From: Achromobacter sp. UMC71
Lineage (GTDB): Bacteria > Pseudomonadota > Gammaproteobacteria > Burkholderiales > Burkholderiaceae_B
NCBI RefSeq assembly: GCF_014170305.1
Contig: NZ_LZZT01000041.1
Coordinates: forward strand, 31,449 to 95,448
Direction: 5' to 3'
Length of the DNA: 64,000 nucleotides
Position 1 is the first letter of the stretch. Each line of letters opens with the position of its first letter. Positions 55,781-64,000 of the stretch are shown in pieces. Made by a program: the position numbers and the translations under genes. The notes beneath the pieces are model-generated. The model was not told the DNA's origin and made no database searches. It saw nothing but the letters and a program-made list of their open reading frames with translations.

Positions 55781-55970
55781 CAACGGACCGCAAGGCGTCC
55801 AGGGTCATTGGCACGATGTAGCCGCGCCATGCGTGCAGCGGCCATGCCGTTCCAGGACTCGGAGACCTGGCCCACAACAGCCTGTTTTTATCGTATTGGC
55901 AGGTTCTTTTGTTCGCATCGACCTTCCGGTATATTGATCCGGCCCCAAAAATCTCCTGGCGACGATTCCG

Positions 55971-57197
55971 ATGCTCCGCTTATCCACCCGTTTGTCTTTC
56001 CTTCTGGCTGGCGCGCTGGCGACCGTGGCGCTCGCCACTCAGGCGGCTCCGCTGATCGTCTACACCGGCACCTTGCAGGGCGCCGGCGAGGTCGTGATGG
56101 AACTGGATGCCCAGGCGGCGGCCAATGGCATCCTGACCGGCCGCTATTTCTATCCGAAATCGGGCGTCGACATTCCCCTGAAGGGGCCGGAACAGGCCCT
56201 GGCCGAACCGCCGCCCAACTGGAAACGCGAGCAAGCGCGGGCGGGCCAGAAAGGCGGCGCCGCGCCCACTGCCGCCACCTGGCAAGGCACGCGCGACGCG
56301 CAAGGCTACCGTGGCACCTGGACGGATGCCCGCAACGGCAAGCAACGCGCGTTCGACCTGCGGCGCGTCGCCGAATACAACTCCAAATCCATGCCCGCCA
56401 CCGGCGTGAACAACGGCATGGCCACCCTCCCCGAGATCAACGCCGAGCAGGCTCCGTACGACACCCTGAAGATGAACGGTCACGCCGAGCCCGTCGGCGA
56501 AGATATCGGCGCTGGCGCCGTGACCTACCGCATGTGGCGCGACCCGCGCACGCAGTTTCTGTACCCGCGCCTGTCGCGGCATCCGGACGAGCAGGTGCGC
56601 AAGCGCGTCAACCATCTGCTGGAACAGCGCCACTGGCGCAAGAGCCTGGGCGCGTTGCAGTGCATGGGCGAGGCCTACACCGCCAATGGCGACATTCCCA
56701 ACACCGGCACGCTGGGCAACTTCGACGATGAAGTCATCACCGTCACCTGGCTGTCGCGCGCGCTGATGACCGTGACCGAAAGCGGCAGCCTGGATTGCGG
56801 CGGCGCCCACCCCAGCAACCATTTCGAACCCTACACCTACGACCTGCTGCGGGGTGAATACCTCGACTGGAACCGCATCTTCGACGCCTATGTGCCGGCA
56901 GACAGCGGCCGCCCCAAAGCCAGTCCGACCTTGACCGGCATCACCGCTACCGTGCAGCGCACGCTGGCCGCAGCCGAAGCCGAGGGCAACACCCAGGATC
57001 CGTCCAAGGACGGCTGCTCGAGCCTGTGGCCCGACTACCTGACCCTGGGCACGCAGGCACCCGGCGCGCTAAGCCTGTCGGTATCCGGCGTCGGCCATGC
57101 ATCGGGCGTCTGCCTGGGCACGCTGGCGCTGGTGCCGTTCGTGGACCTGGCGCCGTACCTGAAGCCGGGCGGGCAGGCGTATCTGGCGACGGACTGA
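55971..57197 (+). CDS. Secreted protein of unknown function, 408 residues
   Basis: It starts with a signal peptide (LATVALATQA-AP). The N-terminal third has a repeated Gly/Thr pattern (YTGTLQGAGEVVMELDA, GTRDAQGYRGTWTDA). The rest contains five cysteines (LQCMGEAYT, SLDCGGAHPS, DGCSSLWPDY) and an acidic C-terminal part ending LATD. No domain is recognised. It is predicted to be periplasmic. A TATATT-like -10 lies at 55930-55935, 35 bp before the ATG. Confidence 0.7.
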   Translation: MLRLSTRLSFLLAGALATVALATQAAPLIVYTGTLQGAGEVVMELDAQAAANGILTGRYFYPKSGVDIPLKGPEQALAEPPPNWKREQARAGQKGGAAPTAATWQGTRDAQGYRGTWTDARNGKQRAFDLRRVAEYNSKSMPATGVNNGMATLPEINAEQAPYDTLKMNGHAEPVGEDIGAGAVTYRMWRDPRTQFLYPRLSRHPDEQVRKRVNHLLEQRHWRKSLGALQCMGEAYTANGDIPNTGTLGNFDDEVITVTWLSRALMTVTESGSLDCGGAHPSNHFEPYTYDLLRGEYLDWNRIFDAYVPADSGRPKASPTLTGITATVQRTLAAAEAEGNTQDPSKDGCSSLWPDYLTLGTQAPGALSLSVSGVGHASGVCLGTLALVPFVDLAPYLKPGGQAYLATD

Positions 57198-57294
57198 ACG
57201 CGACAGACGTTCATCGCGGCGCCAGGACCCGACGCCCGTCCACGGCGAGGCGCCCGGCGCGCGCCCGGCTACCCGGACGCGCCAAGCCTGCCTG

Positions 57295-57696
57295 CTACCA
57301 GTAGATATCCTGGTTGTAGTACTTATGCAGGTCGCGGGCCCAGGTCTCGTCCGCCATGCGCGGCCAGTTGTCCTTGTCAAAACCAGGCGCGTTCTTCAGG
57401 GTTTCCTTGTCCACATGCAGCACGAAGCACTTGCGGTCGGTATCCAGCTTCAATGCCGCCCACGGAATGGCGAAGAGCTTTTCGCCCATGCCCAGGATGC
57501 CGCCGCGCGACAGCACGGCGTAGGCCACGCGGCCGCGCGGCACGTCGATCATGATCGCCTTGATGTCGCCGAGCGTCTCGCCTTCGGCGTTGTAGACGTC
57601 GTTGCCTTCCAGCGTGTTGGCGGCCATGACTTCCGGGCCGGGTCCCTGCGCCGAGGTCTTCGGGCCGCCGACAATATTCGTTTGCTGTTGTTCCAT
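57295..57696 (-). CDS. PRC-barrel domain protein
   Basis: This 133-residue protein has a PRC-barrel domain (about residues 22-100; GNDVYNAEGETLGDIKAIMIDV, GRVAYAVLSRGG). Such proteins are linked to stress or photosynthetic reaction centre H-subunit folds; the function here is unknown. The ATG at 57696 follows AGGAGAG. It is preceded by the DUF883 gene in the same orientation (62-bp gap) and may share its promoter. Confidence 0.9.
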   Translation of the reverse strand: MEQQQTNIVGGPKTSAQGPGPEVMAANTLEGNDVYNAEGETLGDIKAIMIDVPRGRVAYAVLSRGGILGMGEKLFAIPWAALKLDTDRKCFVLHVDKETLKNAPGFDKDNWPRMADETWARDLHKYYNQDIYW

Positions 57697-57758
57697 CGCT
57701 TCTCTCCTATGCGGGGATGCCCGCTGTCCATCGTGAAATATCGGAATGCCGGAGGGCG

Positions 57759-58067
57759 CTAGCGGCGCCGGTACTCCGACATGAGGCACACCCCGGCCAG
57801 CGCACCCACCAGCGCCGCCCCGGCAATGCTTTTCCAAGCGTTTTCATGCACATAGTCATCCGTGGCCACGGACACATCCCTGGCCCGCCGCCATGCCTTC
57901 TTTTTCAAACCACGGGCCTCGGCCCGCGCGGCATCGAGCTGCTCCTTGAGGCGGTCACGCGCCGCCTCGACCTCCGCGCCGCTGTAGCTGGCCGTGGTAC
58001 GTAGCAGGTTCTCGGTCCCCGAGATCAGGTCGCGCAGCATCGTGCCGTCGCCGTTTCGTGTAGTCAT
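57759..58067 (-). CDS. DUF883 (ElaB/YqjD-type) ribosome-associated membrane protein
   Basis: This 102-residue protein has an amphipathic N-terminal part (LISGTENLLRTTASYSGAEVEAAR), a central helix and a C-terminal membrane segment (about 78-95) followed by YRRR. Relatives such as YqjD bind stalled ribosomes to the membrane in stationary phase. A consensus AAGGAGGT ribosome site precedes the ATG at 58067. The start at 58097 is in frame but weaker. Confidence 0.9.
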   Translation of the reverse strand: MTTRNGDGTMLRDLISGTENLLRTTASYSGAEVEAARDRLKEQLDAARAEARGLKKKAWRRARDVSVATDDYVHENAWKSIAGAALVGALAGVCLMSEYRRR

Positions 58068-58302
58068 GGCACCTCCTTGAAGAAATGACCGGTTCAATCA
58101 GGCCTGTCCCGGCCTGCCCCGGCGCAATCCACGTCCGGGGCCATCCCCTTCCGCAAGTTCCGTGCCGGACCGTGATGCTGGCGGGCAGGGCCGCCCGCCA
58201 CCGGCTGATGATTCAGCCTGGCGGGTCAGGTCGTCCAGAAAGCGGGAATGAGGTGCGGCCACGTGGGGCCGGAACCTGCCTGCCGTGCCGTCAGCGGTCG
58301 AT

Positions 58303-58902
58303 TCAGGCGCCGGACGCGGCCGCGGCCAACGGCGCCATGGCCGGCCCGATCAGGGCCAGCAAGCGCGAGCGGCTGACGCCGTCGCGGGCTTGCACCGACA
58401 GGCCGTGCAGCACGGCGGCGTAATAGTCGCCCAGCGCCTGCACGTCGGTGCCCGGCTTGAGTGCGCCGCTGCGTTGCGCGGCGTCGAGGCGGTCGATGAT
58501 GGATTGCGTGCGGGCCTTGCGGTGCGAGGTCAGCCAACGCATGACCGACTCATTGTCCGCCGCGTAATTGGCCGCGGCCGTGACCACCATGCAGCCTTGC
58601 GGCCGGCCCCGGCGGGTGTAGACCGCGACGGCGTCCTGCAGCAGTTTTTCGACGGCGGTCCGCACGTCGGCGGATTGCAGCGCGGCTTGCGCAAAACCGC
58701 CATCGCCCGCCTCGTAACGTTCCACCGCCTCGCGGAACAAGGCTTCCTTGGAACCGAAGGCCGCGTACAGACGCGCTGACGCGAGCCCTGTCACCGCCAC
58801 CAGATCGGCCATCGACGTGCCCTCGTAACCGTGCTGCCAGAAGGCCAGCATGGCTTGCTGCAATGCGAGGTCACGGTCGAATTCCCTGGGTCTGCCTGCC
58901 AT
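58303..58902 (-). CDS. TetR-family transcriptional regulator
   Basis: This 199-residue regulator has an N-terminal TetR HTH (AMLAFWQHGYEGTSMADLVAVTGLASARLYAAFGSKEAL, residues about 18-55) and a ligand domain with CMVVTAAANYA typical of the TetR_C_13/AcrR-like group. The start at 58902 is preferred over 59022 because the HTH then follows a short lead. It is divergent from the isomerase-hydrolase operon, but the operator palindrome at 59004 is nearer to the latter. Its targets are unknown. Confidence 0.9.
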   Translation of the reverse strand: MAGRPREFDRDLALQQAMLAFWQHGYEGTSMADLVAVTGLASARLYAAFGSKEALFREAVERYEAGDGGFAQAALQSADVRTAVEKLLQDAVAVYTRRGRPQGCMVVTAAANYAADNESVMRWLTSHRKARTQSIIDRLDAAQRSGALKPGTDVQALGDYYAAVLHGLSVQARDGVSRSRLLALIGPAMAPLAAAASGA

Positions 58903-59003
58903 ATCACGCCTGAAGAGTTGGACTTTTTCGTAGTGTACCGCCGCGCCTACCGGCAGAGCCGCGCACGGGGCCGCTTGCAGTGACTGCCATTTTCCGTCTA
59001 TTC

Positions 59004-59019
59004 TTTGTCGTTCGACAAA
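59004..59019 (+). promoter_or_regulatory. Perfect palindromic operator before the isomerase operon
   Basis: TTTGTCG-TT-CGACAAA is a perfect 16-bp palindrome 48 bp before the isomerase ATG. The size is typical of GntR- or LacI-type operators. No such regulator is adjacent; the divergent TetR regulator is another candidate. Confidence 0.6.
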
Positions 59020-59066
59020 CAATTGAAGCCGACCGAATCCCGGTGGGCCAACGACAGAGATACGTC

Positions 59067-60122
59067 ATGCAAACCCTCAAAGGCCCCAGCATCCACCTGG
59101 CGCAATTCAGCGACGCCGCCGCCCCGTTCAACAGCCTGCCCGCCATCGCCGAATGGGCGGCCGGCCTGGGCTTCAAGGCCCTGCAGATCCCCGCCTGGGA
59201 CCAGCGCCTGTTCAATGTGGAATTGGCCGCGACCAGCCAGGACTACTGCGACGAGATCACCGGCATGCTGGCCAGCCACGGCCTGGTGATCAGCGAACTG
59301 ACAACGCACATCTTCGGCCAATTGCTGGCCGTGCACCCGGCCTACGACGCAATGTTCGACACTTTCGCGCCCGAGCAAGTCCGCGGCAATTCCCAGGCCC
59401 GCACCGAGTGGGCGCGCCGCAACCTGTTGCTGGCGGCGCAGGCCTCGCGCCGCCTGGGCCTGACGGACATGGGCACGTTCTCGGGGTCGTTCGCCTGGCC
59501 CTACCTGTTCCCGTTCCCGCAACGGCCCGAAGGGCTGATCGAGACCGCCTTCGATGAACTGGCGCGCCGCTGGCTGCCGGTGCTGGACGCCTGCGACGAG
59601 CAAGGCGTGAACCTGTGCTACGAGATCCATCCCAGCGAAGACCTGCACGATGGCGCGACCTTCGAGATGTTCCATGAGCGCGTCGGCGGCCACGCCCGCT
59701 GCGCCATCCTGTTCGACCCCAGCCATTTCGTGCTGCAGCAGCTGAATTACCTGGATTACCTGGACATCTACAAGGACCACATCCGCATGTTCCATGTGAA
59801 GGATGCGGAGTTCAATCCGACCGGACGCCAAGGTATCTACGGCGGCTATCAGTCGTGGGTGAACCGCGCCGGACGCTTCCGCTCGCTGGGTGATGGCCAG
59901 GTGGATTTCAAGGCGATCTTCTCCAAGCTCGCGCACCACGGCTATCAAGGCTGGGCCTCGCTGGAATGGGAGTGCTGCCTGAAGGACCAGGAGACGGGCG
60001 CGCGCGAAGGCGCCGCCTTCATCAAGCAGCACATCATCCCCGTGACCGGCAAGATTTTCGACGACTTCGCGGGCGCCGCCATCGACGCGCGCCAGATCAA
60101 CGCCATGCTCGGCATCGCCTGA
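59067..60122 (+). CDS. Sugar-phosphate isomerase/epimerase-family (AP2EC) protein
   Basis: This 351-residue (beta/alpha)8 barrel resembles xylose-isomerase-like TIM-barrel epimerases. Metal-binding residues are likely Glu in CYEIHPSED, Asp in LFDPSHF, His in MFHVKDAEF and Glu in SLEWEC. The substrate cannot be deduced; inositol and rare-sugar epimerases share this fold. It starts a three-gene operon with two hydrolases (46- and 3-bp gaps). Confidence 0.88.
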   Translation: MQTLKGPSIHLAQFSDAAAPFNSLPAIAEWAAGLGFKALQIPAWDQRLFNVELAATSQDYCDEITGMLASHGLVISELTTHIFGQLLAVHPAYDAMFDTFAPEQVRGNSQARTEWARRNLLLAAQASRRLGLTDMGTFSGSFAWPYLFPFPQRPEGLIETAFDELARRWLPVLDACDEQGVNLCYEIHPSEDLHDGATFEMFHERVGGHARCAILFDPSHFVLQQLNYLDYLDIYKDHIRMFHVKDAEFNPTGRQGIYGGYQSWVNRAGRFRSLGDGQVDFKAIFSKLAHHGYQGWASLEWECCLKDQETGAREGAAFIKQHIIPVTGKIFDDFAGAAIDARQINAMLGIA

Positions 60123-60168
60123 GCCATTCTTTTCCATCACCCAATAACGAATCTGGACATCCGCAGTC

Positions 60169-61053
60169 ATGACGCATCCCCACGACGCTTACCTTCCGCC
60201 CGGCGCCGACTTCTCGCACCGCTATCTCATCGTGAACGGCGCGCGCCTGCATTGCGCCATCGCCGGCAGCGGCACGCCCGTGCTGCTGGTGCCGGGCTGG
60301 CCGCAGACCTGGCTGACCTGGCGCCACGTGATGCACGCGCTGGCCAGCCACGGCTACATGGCGATTGCCGTGGACCCGCCCGGCACCGGCGACTCCGACC
60401 ATCCTCAGGGCGGCTACGACACCGGCGCGATTGCCGCCACCTTGCATCAGTTGATGGCGCAGCTAGGTCACACCCGCTATCAGGTGGTGGGCCACGACAT
60501 CGGCATGTGGGTGGCCTACGCGCTGGCCAGCGACTTTCCCGGCGCCGTCTCGCGCCTGGCCTTGACCGAGGCCGTGATTCCCGGCCTGGCGCCCGAGCCC
60601 ACGATCTTCGCGCCGCCGGGCGACAACGTGTTCCTGTGGCATTTCATGTTCAACCGCTTGCCCGACCTGCCCGAAGCGCTGATCGCCGGCCGCGAACAGG
60701 CCTACCTGACGTACATGTTCGACAAATGGTCGCACCGCCGCGACCGCGTGGCCGCGCAGGCCTATATCGACGCCTATGCGGCCCCCGGCGGTCTGCGCGG
60801 CGGCTTCGCCTACTACCGCGCGATTCCCGAAACGGTGCGCCAGAACACCGAGCGCGCACGCCAACAGCTGGACATGCCGGTGCTGGCCATCGGCGCCGAA
60901 CACGCCACACGCGACGCGCCGCTGGTGACCATGCAACGCGCCGCGTCCGACGTGCGCGGCGCGATCATTGCCGATTGCGGCCACTTCGTCACAGAAGAAT
61001 GTCCGGACGAGTTCCTGGCACATCTGCTGCCGTTCCTGTCGCGCGAGGGTTGA
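60169..61053 (+). CDS. Alpha/beta-hydrolase, epoxide-hydrolase/dehalogenase-like
   Basis: This 294-residue hydrolase has an Asp nucleophile (Asp110 in VVGHDIGMWVA), a distal catalytic His (DCGHFVTEE) and a cap region around residues 150-220. The HGxP oxyanion motif reads PGWPQT, so the first His is replaced by Pro. Epoxide hydrolase, haloalkane dehalogenase and fluoroacetate dehalogenase families share this pattern. It is 3 bp before the next hydrolase gene. Confidence 0.88.
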   Translation: MTHPHDAYLPPGADFSHRYLIVNGARLHCAIAGSGTPVLLVPGWPQTWLTWRHVMHALASHGYMAIAVDPPGTGDSDHPQGGYDTGAIAATLHQLMAQLGHTRYQVVGHDIGMWVAYALASDFPGAVSRLALTEAVIPGLAPEPTIFAPPGDNVFLWHFMFNRLPDLPEALIAGREQAYLTYMFDKWSHRRDRVAAQAYIDAYAAPGGLRGGFAYYRAIPETVRQNTERARQQLDMPVLAIGAEHATRDAPLVTMQRAASDVRGAIIADCGHFVTEECPDEFLAHLLPFLSREG

Positions 61054-61056
61054 GCC

Positions 61057-61974
61057 ATGCCGCTGGATCCTCGCATCAACGACTACCTGCGCCGCCTGTC
61101 ATCCGTGACGGCGCCACTGGATCTGCAGGCCCGCCGCGACGCCGCCGAGGTCGCGCTGCGTGAATTGCACGGCCCGCTGGAATCCGTGGCAGCCATCGAC
61201 ACGCACATCGCGCCCGGCCACGATGGTCATGCCATCCGCGTACGCGCCTATACCCCTGATGGCACAGCGACCGGCGCGGTCTTGCCGGCCTTGGTATTTG
61301 CCCACGGCGGCGGCTGGTTCCAATGCTCGCTGGAGCTTTACGACAACCCGTGCCGCGCGCTGGCCAACGCGACGCAATGCAAGGTGCTGTCGGTGGATTA
61401 CCGGCTGGCGCCGGAAAGCAGATTTCCGATTCCGCTCGAGGATTTCTACAGCGCGTTGACCTGGGTGGCCCGGCACGCAGACGGGCTGGGCATCGACCCC
61501 GCGCGCATCGCGGTGGGCGGCGACAGCGCGGGCGGCAACCTGGCCGCGGCGGCCGCGATCCTGGCGCGAGACCGGGGCGGTCCGGCCATCGCGCACCAAC
61601 TGCTGTGCTATCCGGTGGTGGACCACAATTTTTCCACCGAGTCGTATCGCGCCTACGGTCAGAATTTCTTCCTGACAGAAGCCGTGATGCGTTACTGCTG
61701 GTTCACCTATCTGGTGAACGAGGCAGACGGCGCGTCTCCCTACGCGTCGCCGCTGCGCGCCGACCTGACCGGCTTGCCTGCGGCGACGCTGCTGATCTGC
61801 GAATACGATCCGTTGCGCGACGAAGGCCTGGCCTACGCCCGGCGCTTGCGCGAGGCCGGCGTGGAGGCGCGCGACCATCTGCTGCCGGGCATGGTGCATG
61901 CCTGCATCCACATGCTCGGGCTGACGCCGGATGCGCGGCGGCTGTTCGACCTGGCGGGCGAGGCGCTGGCATAG
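61057..61974 (+). CDS. Alpha/beta-hydrolase of the HSL (Aes-like) esterase family
   Basis: This 305-residue serine esterase has the HSL-type HGGGW oxyanion motif, the nucleophile elbow GDSAGG, the acid residue in CEYDPLRDEG and the catalytic His in MVHACIHM. It follows the epoxide-hydrolase-like gene with a 3-bp gap. Together with the isomerase it may form a small catabolic pathway for an ester or lactone compound. Confidence 0.9.
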   Translation: MPLDPRINDYLRRLSSVTAPLDLQARRDAAEVALRELHGPLESVAAIDTHIAPGHDGHAIRVRAYTPDGTATGAVLPALVFAHGGGWFQCSLELYDNPCRALANATQCKVLSVDYRLAPESRFPIPLEDFYSALTWVARHADGLGIDPARIAVGGDSAGGNLAAAAAILARDRGGPAIAHQLLCYPVVDHNFSTESYRAYGQNFFLTEAVMRYCWFTYLVNEADGASPYASPLRADLTGLPAATLLICEYDPLRDEGLAYARRLREAGVEARDHLLPGMVHACIHMLGLTPDARRLFDLAGEALA

Positions 61975-62045
61975 CGGGGCCGATGGCAAGGCCTTCACGC
62001 ACGGGCCGCTGGCGCAACCACCAGCCCTCGTCGAGCCGGCCCGGT

Positions 62046-64000
62046 TCAGAACTGCCAGCGCACCTCGATCCGGGCGGTATGGTCGCGGTTGGCGTTGGCG
62101 TACTGGCCCGCGTAGGCCAATCCGATCGTGGCGCGGCGGCTGACGGCCAGATCGGCGCCCACTTCCACCAGCGCCGCGTCGCGGGCGATCGGCGCCCCGG
62201 TGACCGTGAACGCCTGGCCGGCATCAAAGGCCAGGCGCGAGGTTGGCGTCAGATCGCCGAATGCATGGCGCCACCCCAGGCCGGCCGACACCGAGCCCGC
62301 CATCGTGCCCAGCGTCACCGCTTGCTTGCCGCGCAGGCCGAGCGTGGTCGTGGTGGTGTCGTTCTTGCTCGATTCGCCGGACAAGGCGGCGCTGCCGCCG
62401 GATTCGCTGAAGCCTCGCACCCGCTGACCAGCCCAGGCGAGGCCCGCGTAGGGTTCCAGCGTCAGGCCGTCAGCCACGCCGAAGGCATAGCCCAGTTCGG
62501 AGAAGACCTGCGTGGTGTTACCGCCGTAGTCCGCCGTCAGCGTCTGGTTCAGGCCGCCCGCGCCGATCTGACGACGGGTATGGATGTCGTGCCAGGAATA
62601 CGCCACGCCTGCCATCAGGTTGAGCTTGCCCGCGCCCACGGCGAAGGCTTTGCCGCCATACACGATTGCGCTGTAGCTGGAGATATCGGCGCGCGAGGCC
62701 AGGTCGTCCACCGACAGCCGCGAGTCGGTGTAGCCCACCGCGCCGCCCAGGCGCCAGCCCCCGCCGATAGCGCTGTCCGCCCCCGCGAACACGCCGCCGG
62801 TGTGCTGGCGCGCGGAGGCCGTGTCGCCGCTGGCGCCGATGCTTTGCCAATTGCCCACGAGTTGCGCCCAAGCGGGACGCGCTTGCGATGCGGGCAAGGC
62901 CAACGCCAAGGGCGCCGCATCACTGACGCCGGCCGCGGCGGTCGCCGCGCCAGGCGCGCTGCCGGCTGCCAGGTTGCCCCGTAATTGCGCCAACGGTGTA
63001 TTGCGCGCCATTCCGGACAAGTTGTTCAAGCCGGACGCCACCGTGGCGTGCGCTTCGCCCGACAGCCCCGAGAAGAAACCTTGCGGCGCACCGACAGGCA
63101 GGGAGATCGCCGCACCATACACGCTGTGTGACGCCGGCATCGATTCGACCGCATTGGCCGCGGCGCGGGCATTGCGGCCAGACACAAGATCGGCGAAGCG
63201 CAGGGGTGTGCCGCCGGCGCCTGGATCAACGGGCGTGCCAGGATCCACGGGTGGCACTATCGTGCGTGTCAGCGTCAGCGTCACCTGCTTGTTGTCGGTC
63301 GAGTACGACAACGACGGGGTCAGGTAGGCCAGATCGGTGGTGACGCCGGCAAAGCGTGATACGCCAAAGGTTCCGCCCGCCGTCAGCACCACTTGGCTGA
63401 AGTGTTCGTTATAGGTCCCGGGTTGCGCCACGACATCGACCGTGGCGCCCGACAGCGCCGCACGGCCGCTGACATCCAGCCGGTCCATGGCGGTCGGCGT
63501 GGCGCGCACCGCGTAGATGCCGTTCGTGCCAAACGCCAGATTGCCGCTGAGGGCAACCGTGGCCGTCGTACCGCCCGAGAGCTGCAAACGGTTACTACCC
63601 ATCGGGGCGAACACCACGTCGCCCAGGGTCGTGGAACCCTGCCCCAGCACCAAGGTATTGCCCGTGCCCGCCAGCAAGATGGCGGTGCCGCGGGTGCCGC
63701 GTCCGTCCAGACCCGCGATGATGGTTCCCTGTTGAGTCACCAGCGTGCCATTGCCGGCCACCTGCACGCCGACGCCTCCCAGGCCGTAGACAGCCGCCGC
63801 CCCCGACCCGGCATTGCCGCCGCGGATTTGACCGGTATTGAGCAGGCTCTGGTTATCGCCCGCCAGAATCACCCCGGCACCACCATCGCCTCCGCGGTTG
63901 ACGACGATCACCGACGCATGACTGATATCCTGCGCGATCACCCGGCCGCCGCCGCCTCCGCCCCCGCCCCAGATCTGCCCGCTATTGGTCAGCGCCGCGC
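62046..64000 (-). CDS. Autotransporter, C-terminal part (cut by window edge)
   Basis: The frame is open from the window edge at 64000 to the stop at 62046 (about 651 codons) and continues upstream. The passenger part is Gly/Asn-rich with NTGQIRGGN- and NSGQIWGGGG-type repeats, and has an autotransporter-associated repeat-like segment. A Pro/Gly linker (PPVDPGTPVDPGAGG) precedes the last ~280 residues, which form an autotransporter beta-barrel (AYSWHDIHTRRQIG, LEPYAGLAW, ending RWQF). It is predicted to be a surface-exposed or secreted adhesin/enzyme of type Va secretion. The N-terminus and passenger function are not in the window. Its 3' end is 71 bp from the convergent esterase gene. Confidence 0.9.
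   Translation of the reverse strand, partial: AALTNSGQIWGGGGGGGGRVIAQDISHASVIVVNRGGDGGAGVILAGDNQSLLNTGQIRGGNAGSGAAAVYGLGGVGVQVAGNGTLVTQQGTIIAGLDGRGTRGTAILLAGTGNTLVLGQGSTTLGDVVFAPMGSNRLQLSGGTTATVALSGNLAFGTNGIYAVRATPTAMDRLDVSGRAALSGATVDVVAQPGTYNEHFSQVVLTAGGTFGVSRFAGVTTDLAYLTPSLSYSTDNKQVTLTLTRTIVPPVDPGTPVDPGAGGTPLRFADLVSGRNARAAANAVESMPASHSVYGAAISLPVGAPQGFFSGLSGEAHATVASGLNNLSGMARNTPLAQLRGNLAAGSAPGAATAAAGVSDAAPLALALPASQARPAWAQLVGNWQSIGASGDTASARQHTGGVFAGADSAIGGGWRLGGAVGYTDSRLSVDDLASRADISSYSAIVYGGKAFAVGAGKLNLMAGVAYSWHDIHTRRQIGAGGLNQTLTADYGGNTTQVFSELGYAFGVADGLTLEPYAGLAWAGQRVRGFSESGGSAALSGESSKNDTTTTTLGLRGKQAVTLGTMAGSVSAGLGWRHAFGDLTPTSRLAFDAGQAFTVTGAPIARDAALVEVGADLAVSRRATIGLAYAGQYANANRDHTARIEVRWQF

Noticed and set aside
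58180..58199. GGCGGGC/GCCCGCC hairpin between DUF883 and TetR genes
   Set aside because: Short, GC-only and without T tract or conserved position; chance is likely at this base composition.

Overview
The window is GC-rich (roughly two thirds G+C by eye), densely coding and made of short operons with many divergent regulator/target pairs. The gene content (fused nitrate reductase-flavoprotein, orphan Bug-type binding proteins, TctA/TctB, many LysR regulators) points to a beta-proteobacterium of the Alcaligenaceae, most like Achromobacter or Bordetella. This is an inference from gene content, not from a database match. No rRNA, tRNA, CRISPR array or complete insertion sequence was recognised.

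Layout. 1-5617: divergent assimilatory nitrite (nirB, cut by the window edge) and nitrate reductase genes, each with a terminator-like hairpin in its leader. 5596-12384: a membrane protein, two aldo-keto reductases (tas, dkgB) with a LysR regulator, a SUI1/YciH factor, a DOPA-dioxygenase-like protein, and a LysR/D-tartrate dehydratase (tarD) pair. 12398-25887: AraC regulator, an unknown protein, FAD monooxygenase, LprI-like protein, TctA/TctB transporter, CHRD protein, chemoreceptor, GAF-GGDEF diguanylate cyclase, ArsR-SRPBCC pair, a solitary ClpP, an MFS pump and a DUF1993 protein. 25952-41356: Bug protein and DapA-like lyase divergent from a BisC-like molybdoenzyme; an acetyltransferase/dehydrogenase/ArsR-rhodanese operon divergent from an MFS pump; hydroxyacid dehydrogenase/LysR; class II aldolase; MocR/TSUP pair; a glycosyltransferase.

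41414-54988 is the most interesting part. It holds a REC-EAL phosphodiesterase, an RcsC-like hybrid histidine kinase, an RcsB-like response regulator and an orphan PotD-like periplasmic binding protein in one operon. A chaperone-usher fimbrial operon with DUF1120-type subunits follows. A pseudo-receiver protein and a 70-residue membrane protein are divergent from the operon. An almost invariant 15-bp motif (CGGAANTGTCTGATG) precedes all three transcription units and resembles an RcsB box. The arrangement parallels the P. aeruginosa PvrR-RcsC-RcsB/cupD and RocSAR/cup systems but has different parts.

55052-64000: a 2-oxoglutarate oxygenase-like protein, an unknown secreted protein, PRC-barrel and DUF883 stress-type proteins, a TetR regulator, an isomerase plus two alpha/beta-hydrolases behind a perfect palindrome, and the C-terminal part of an autotransporter.
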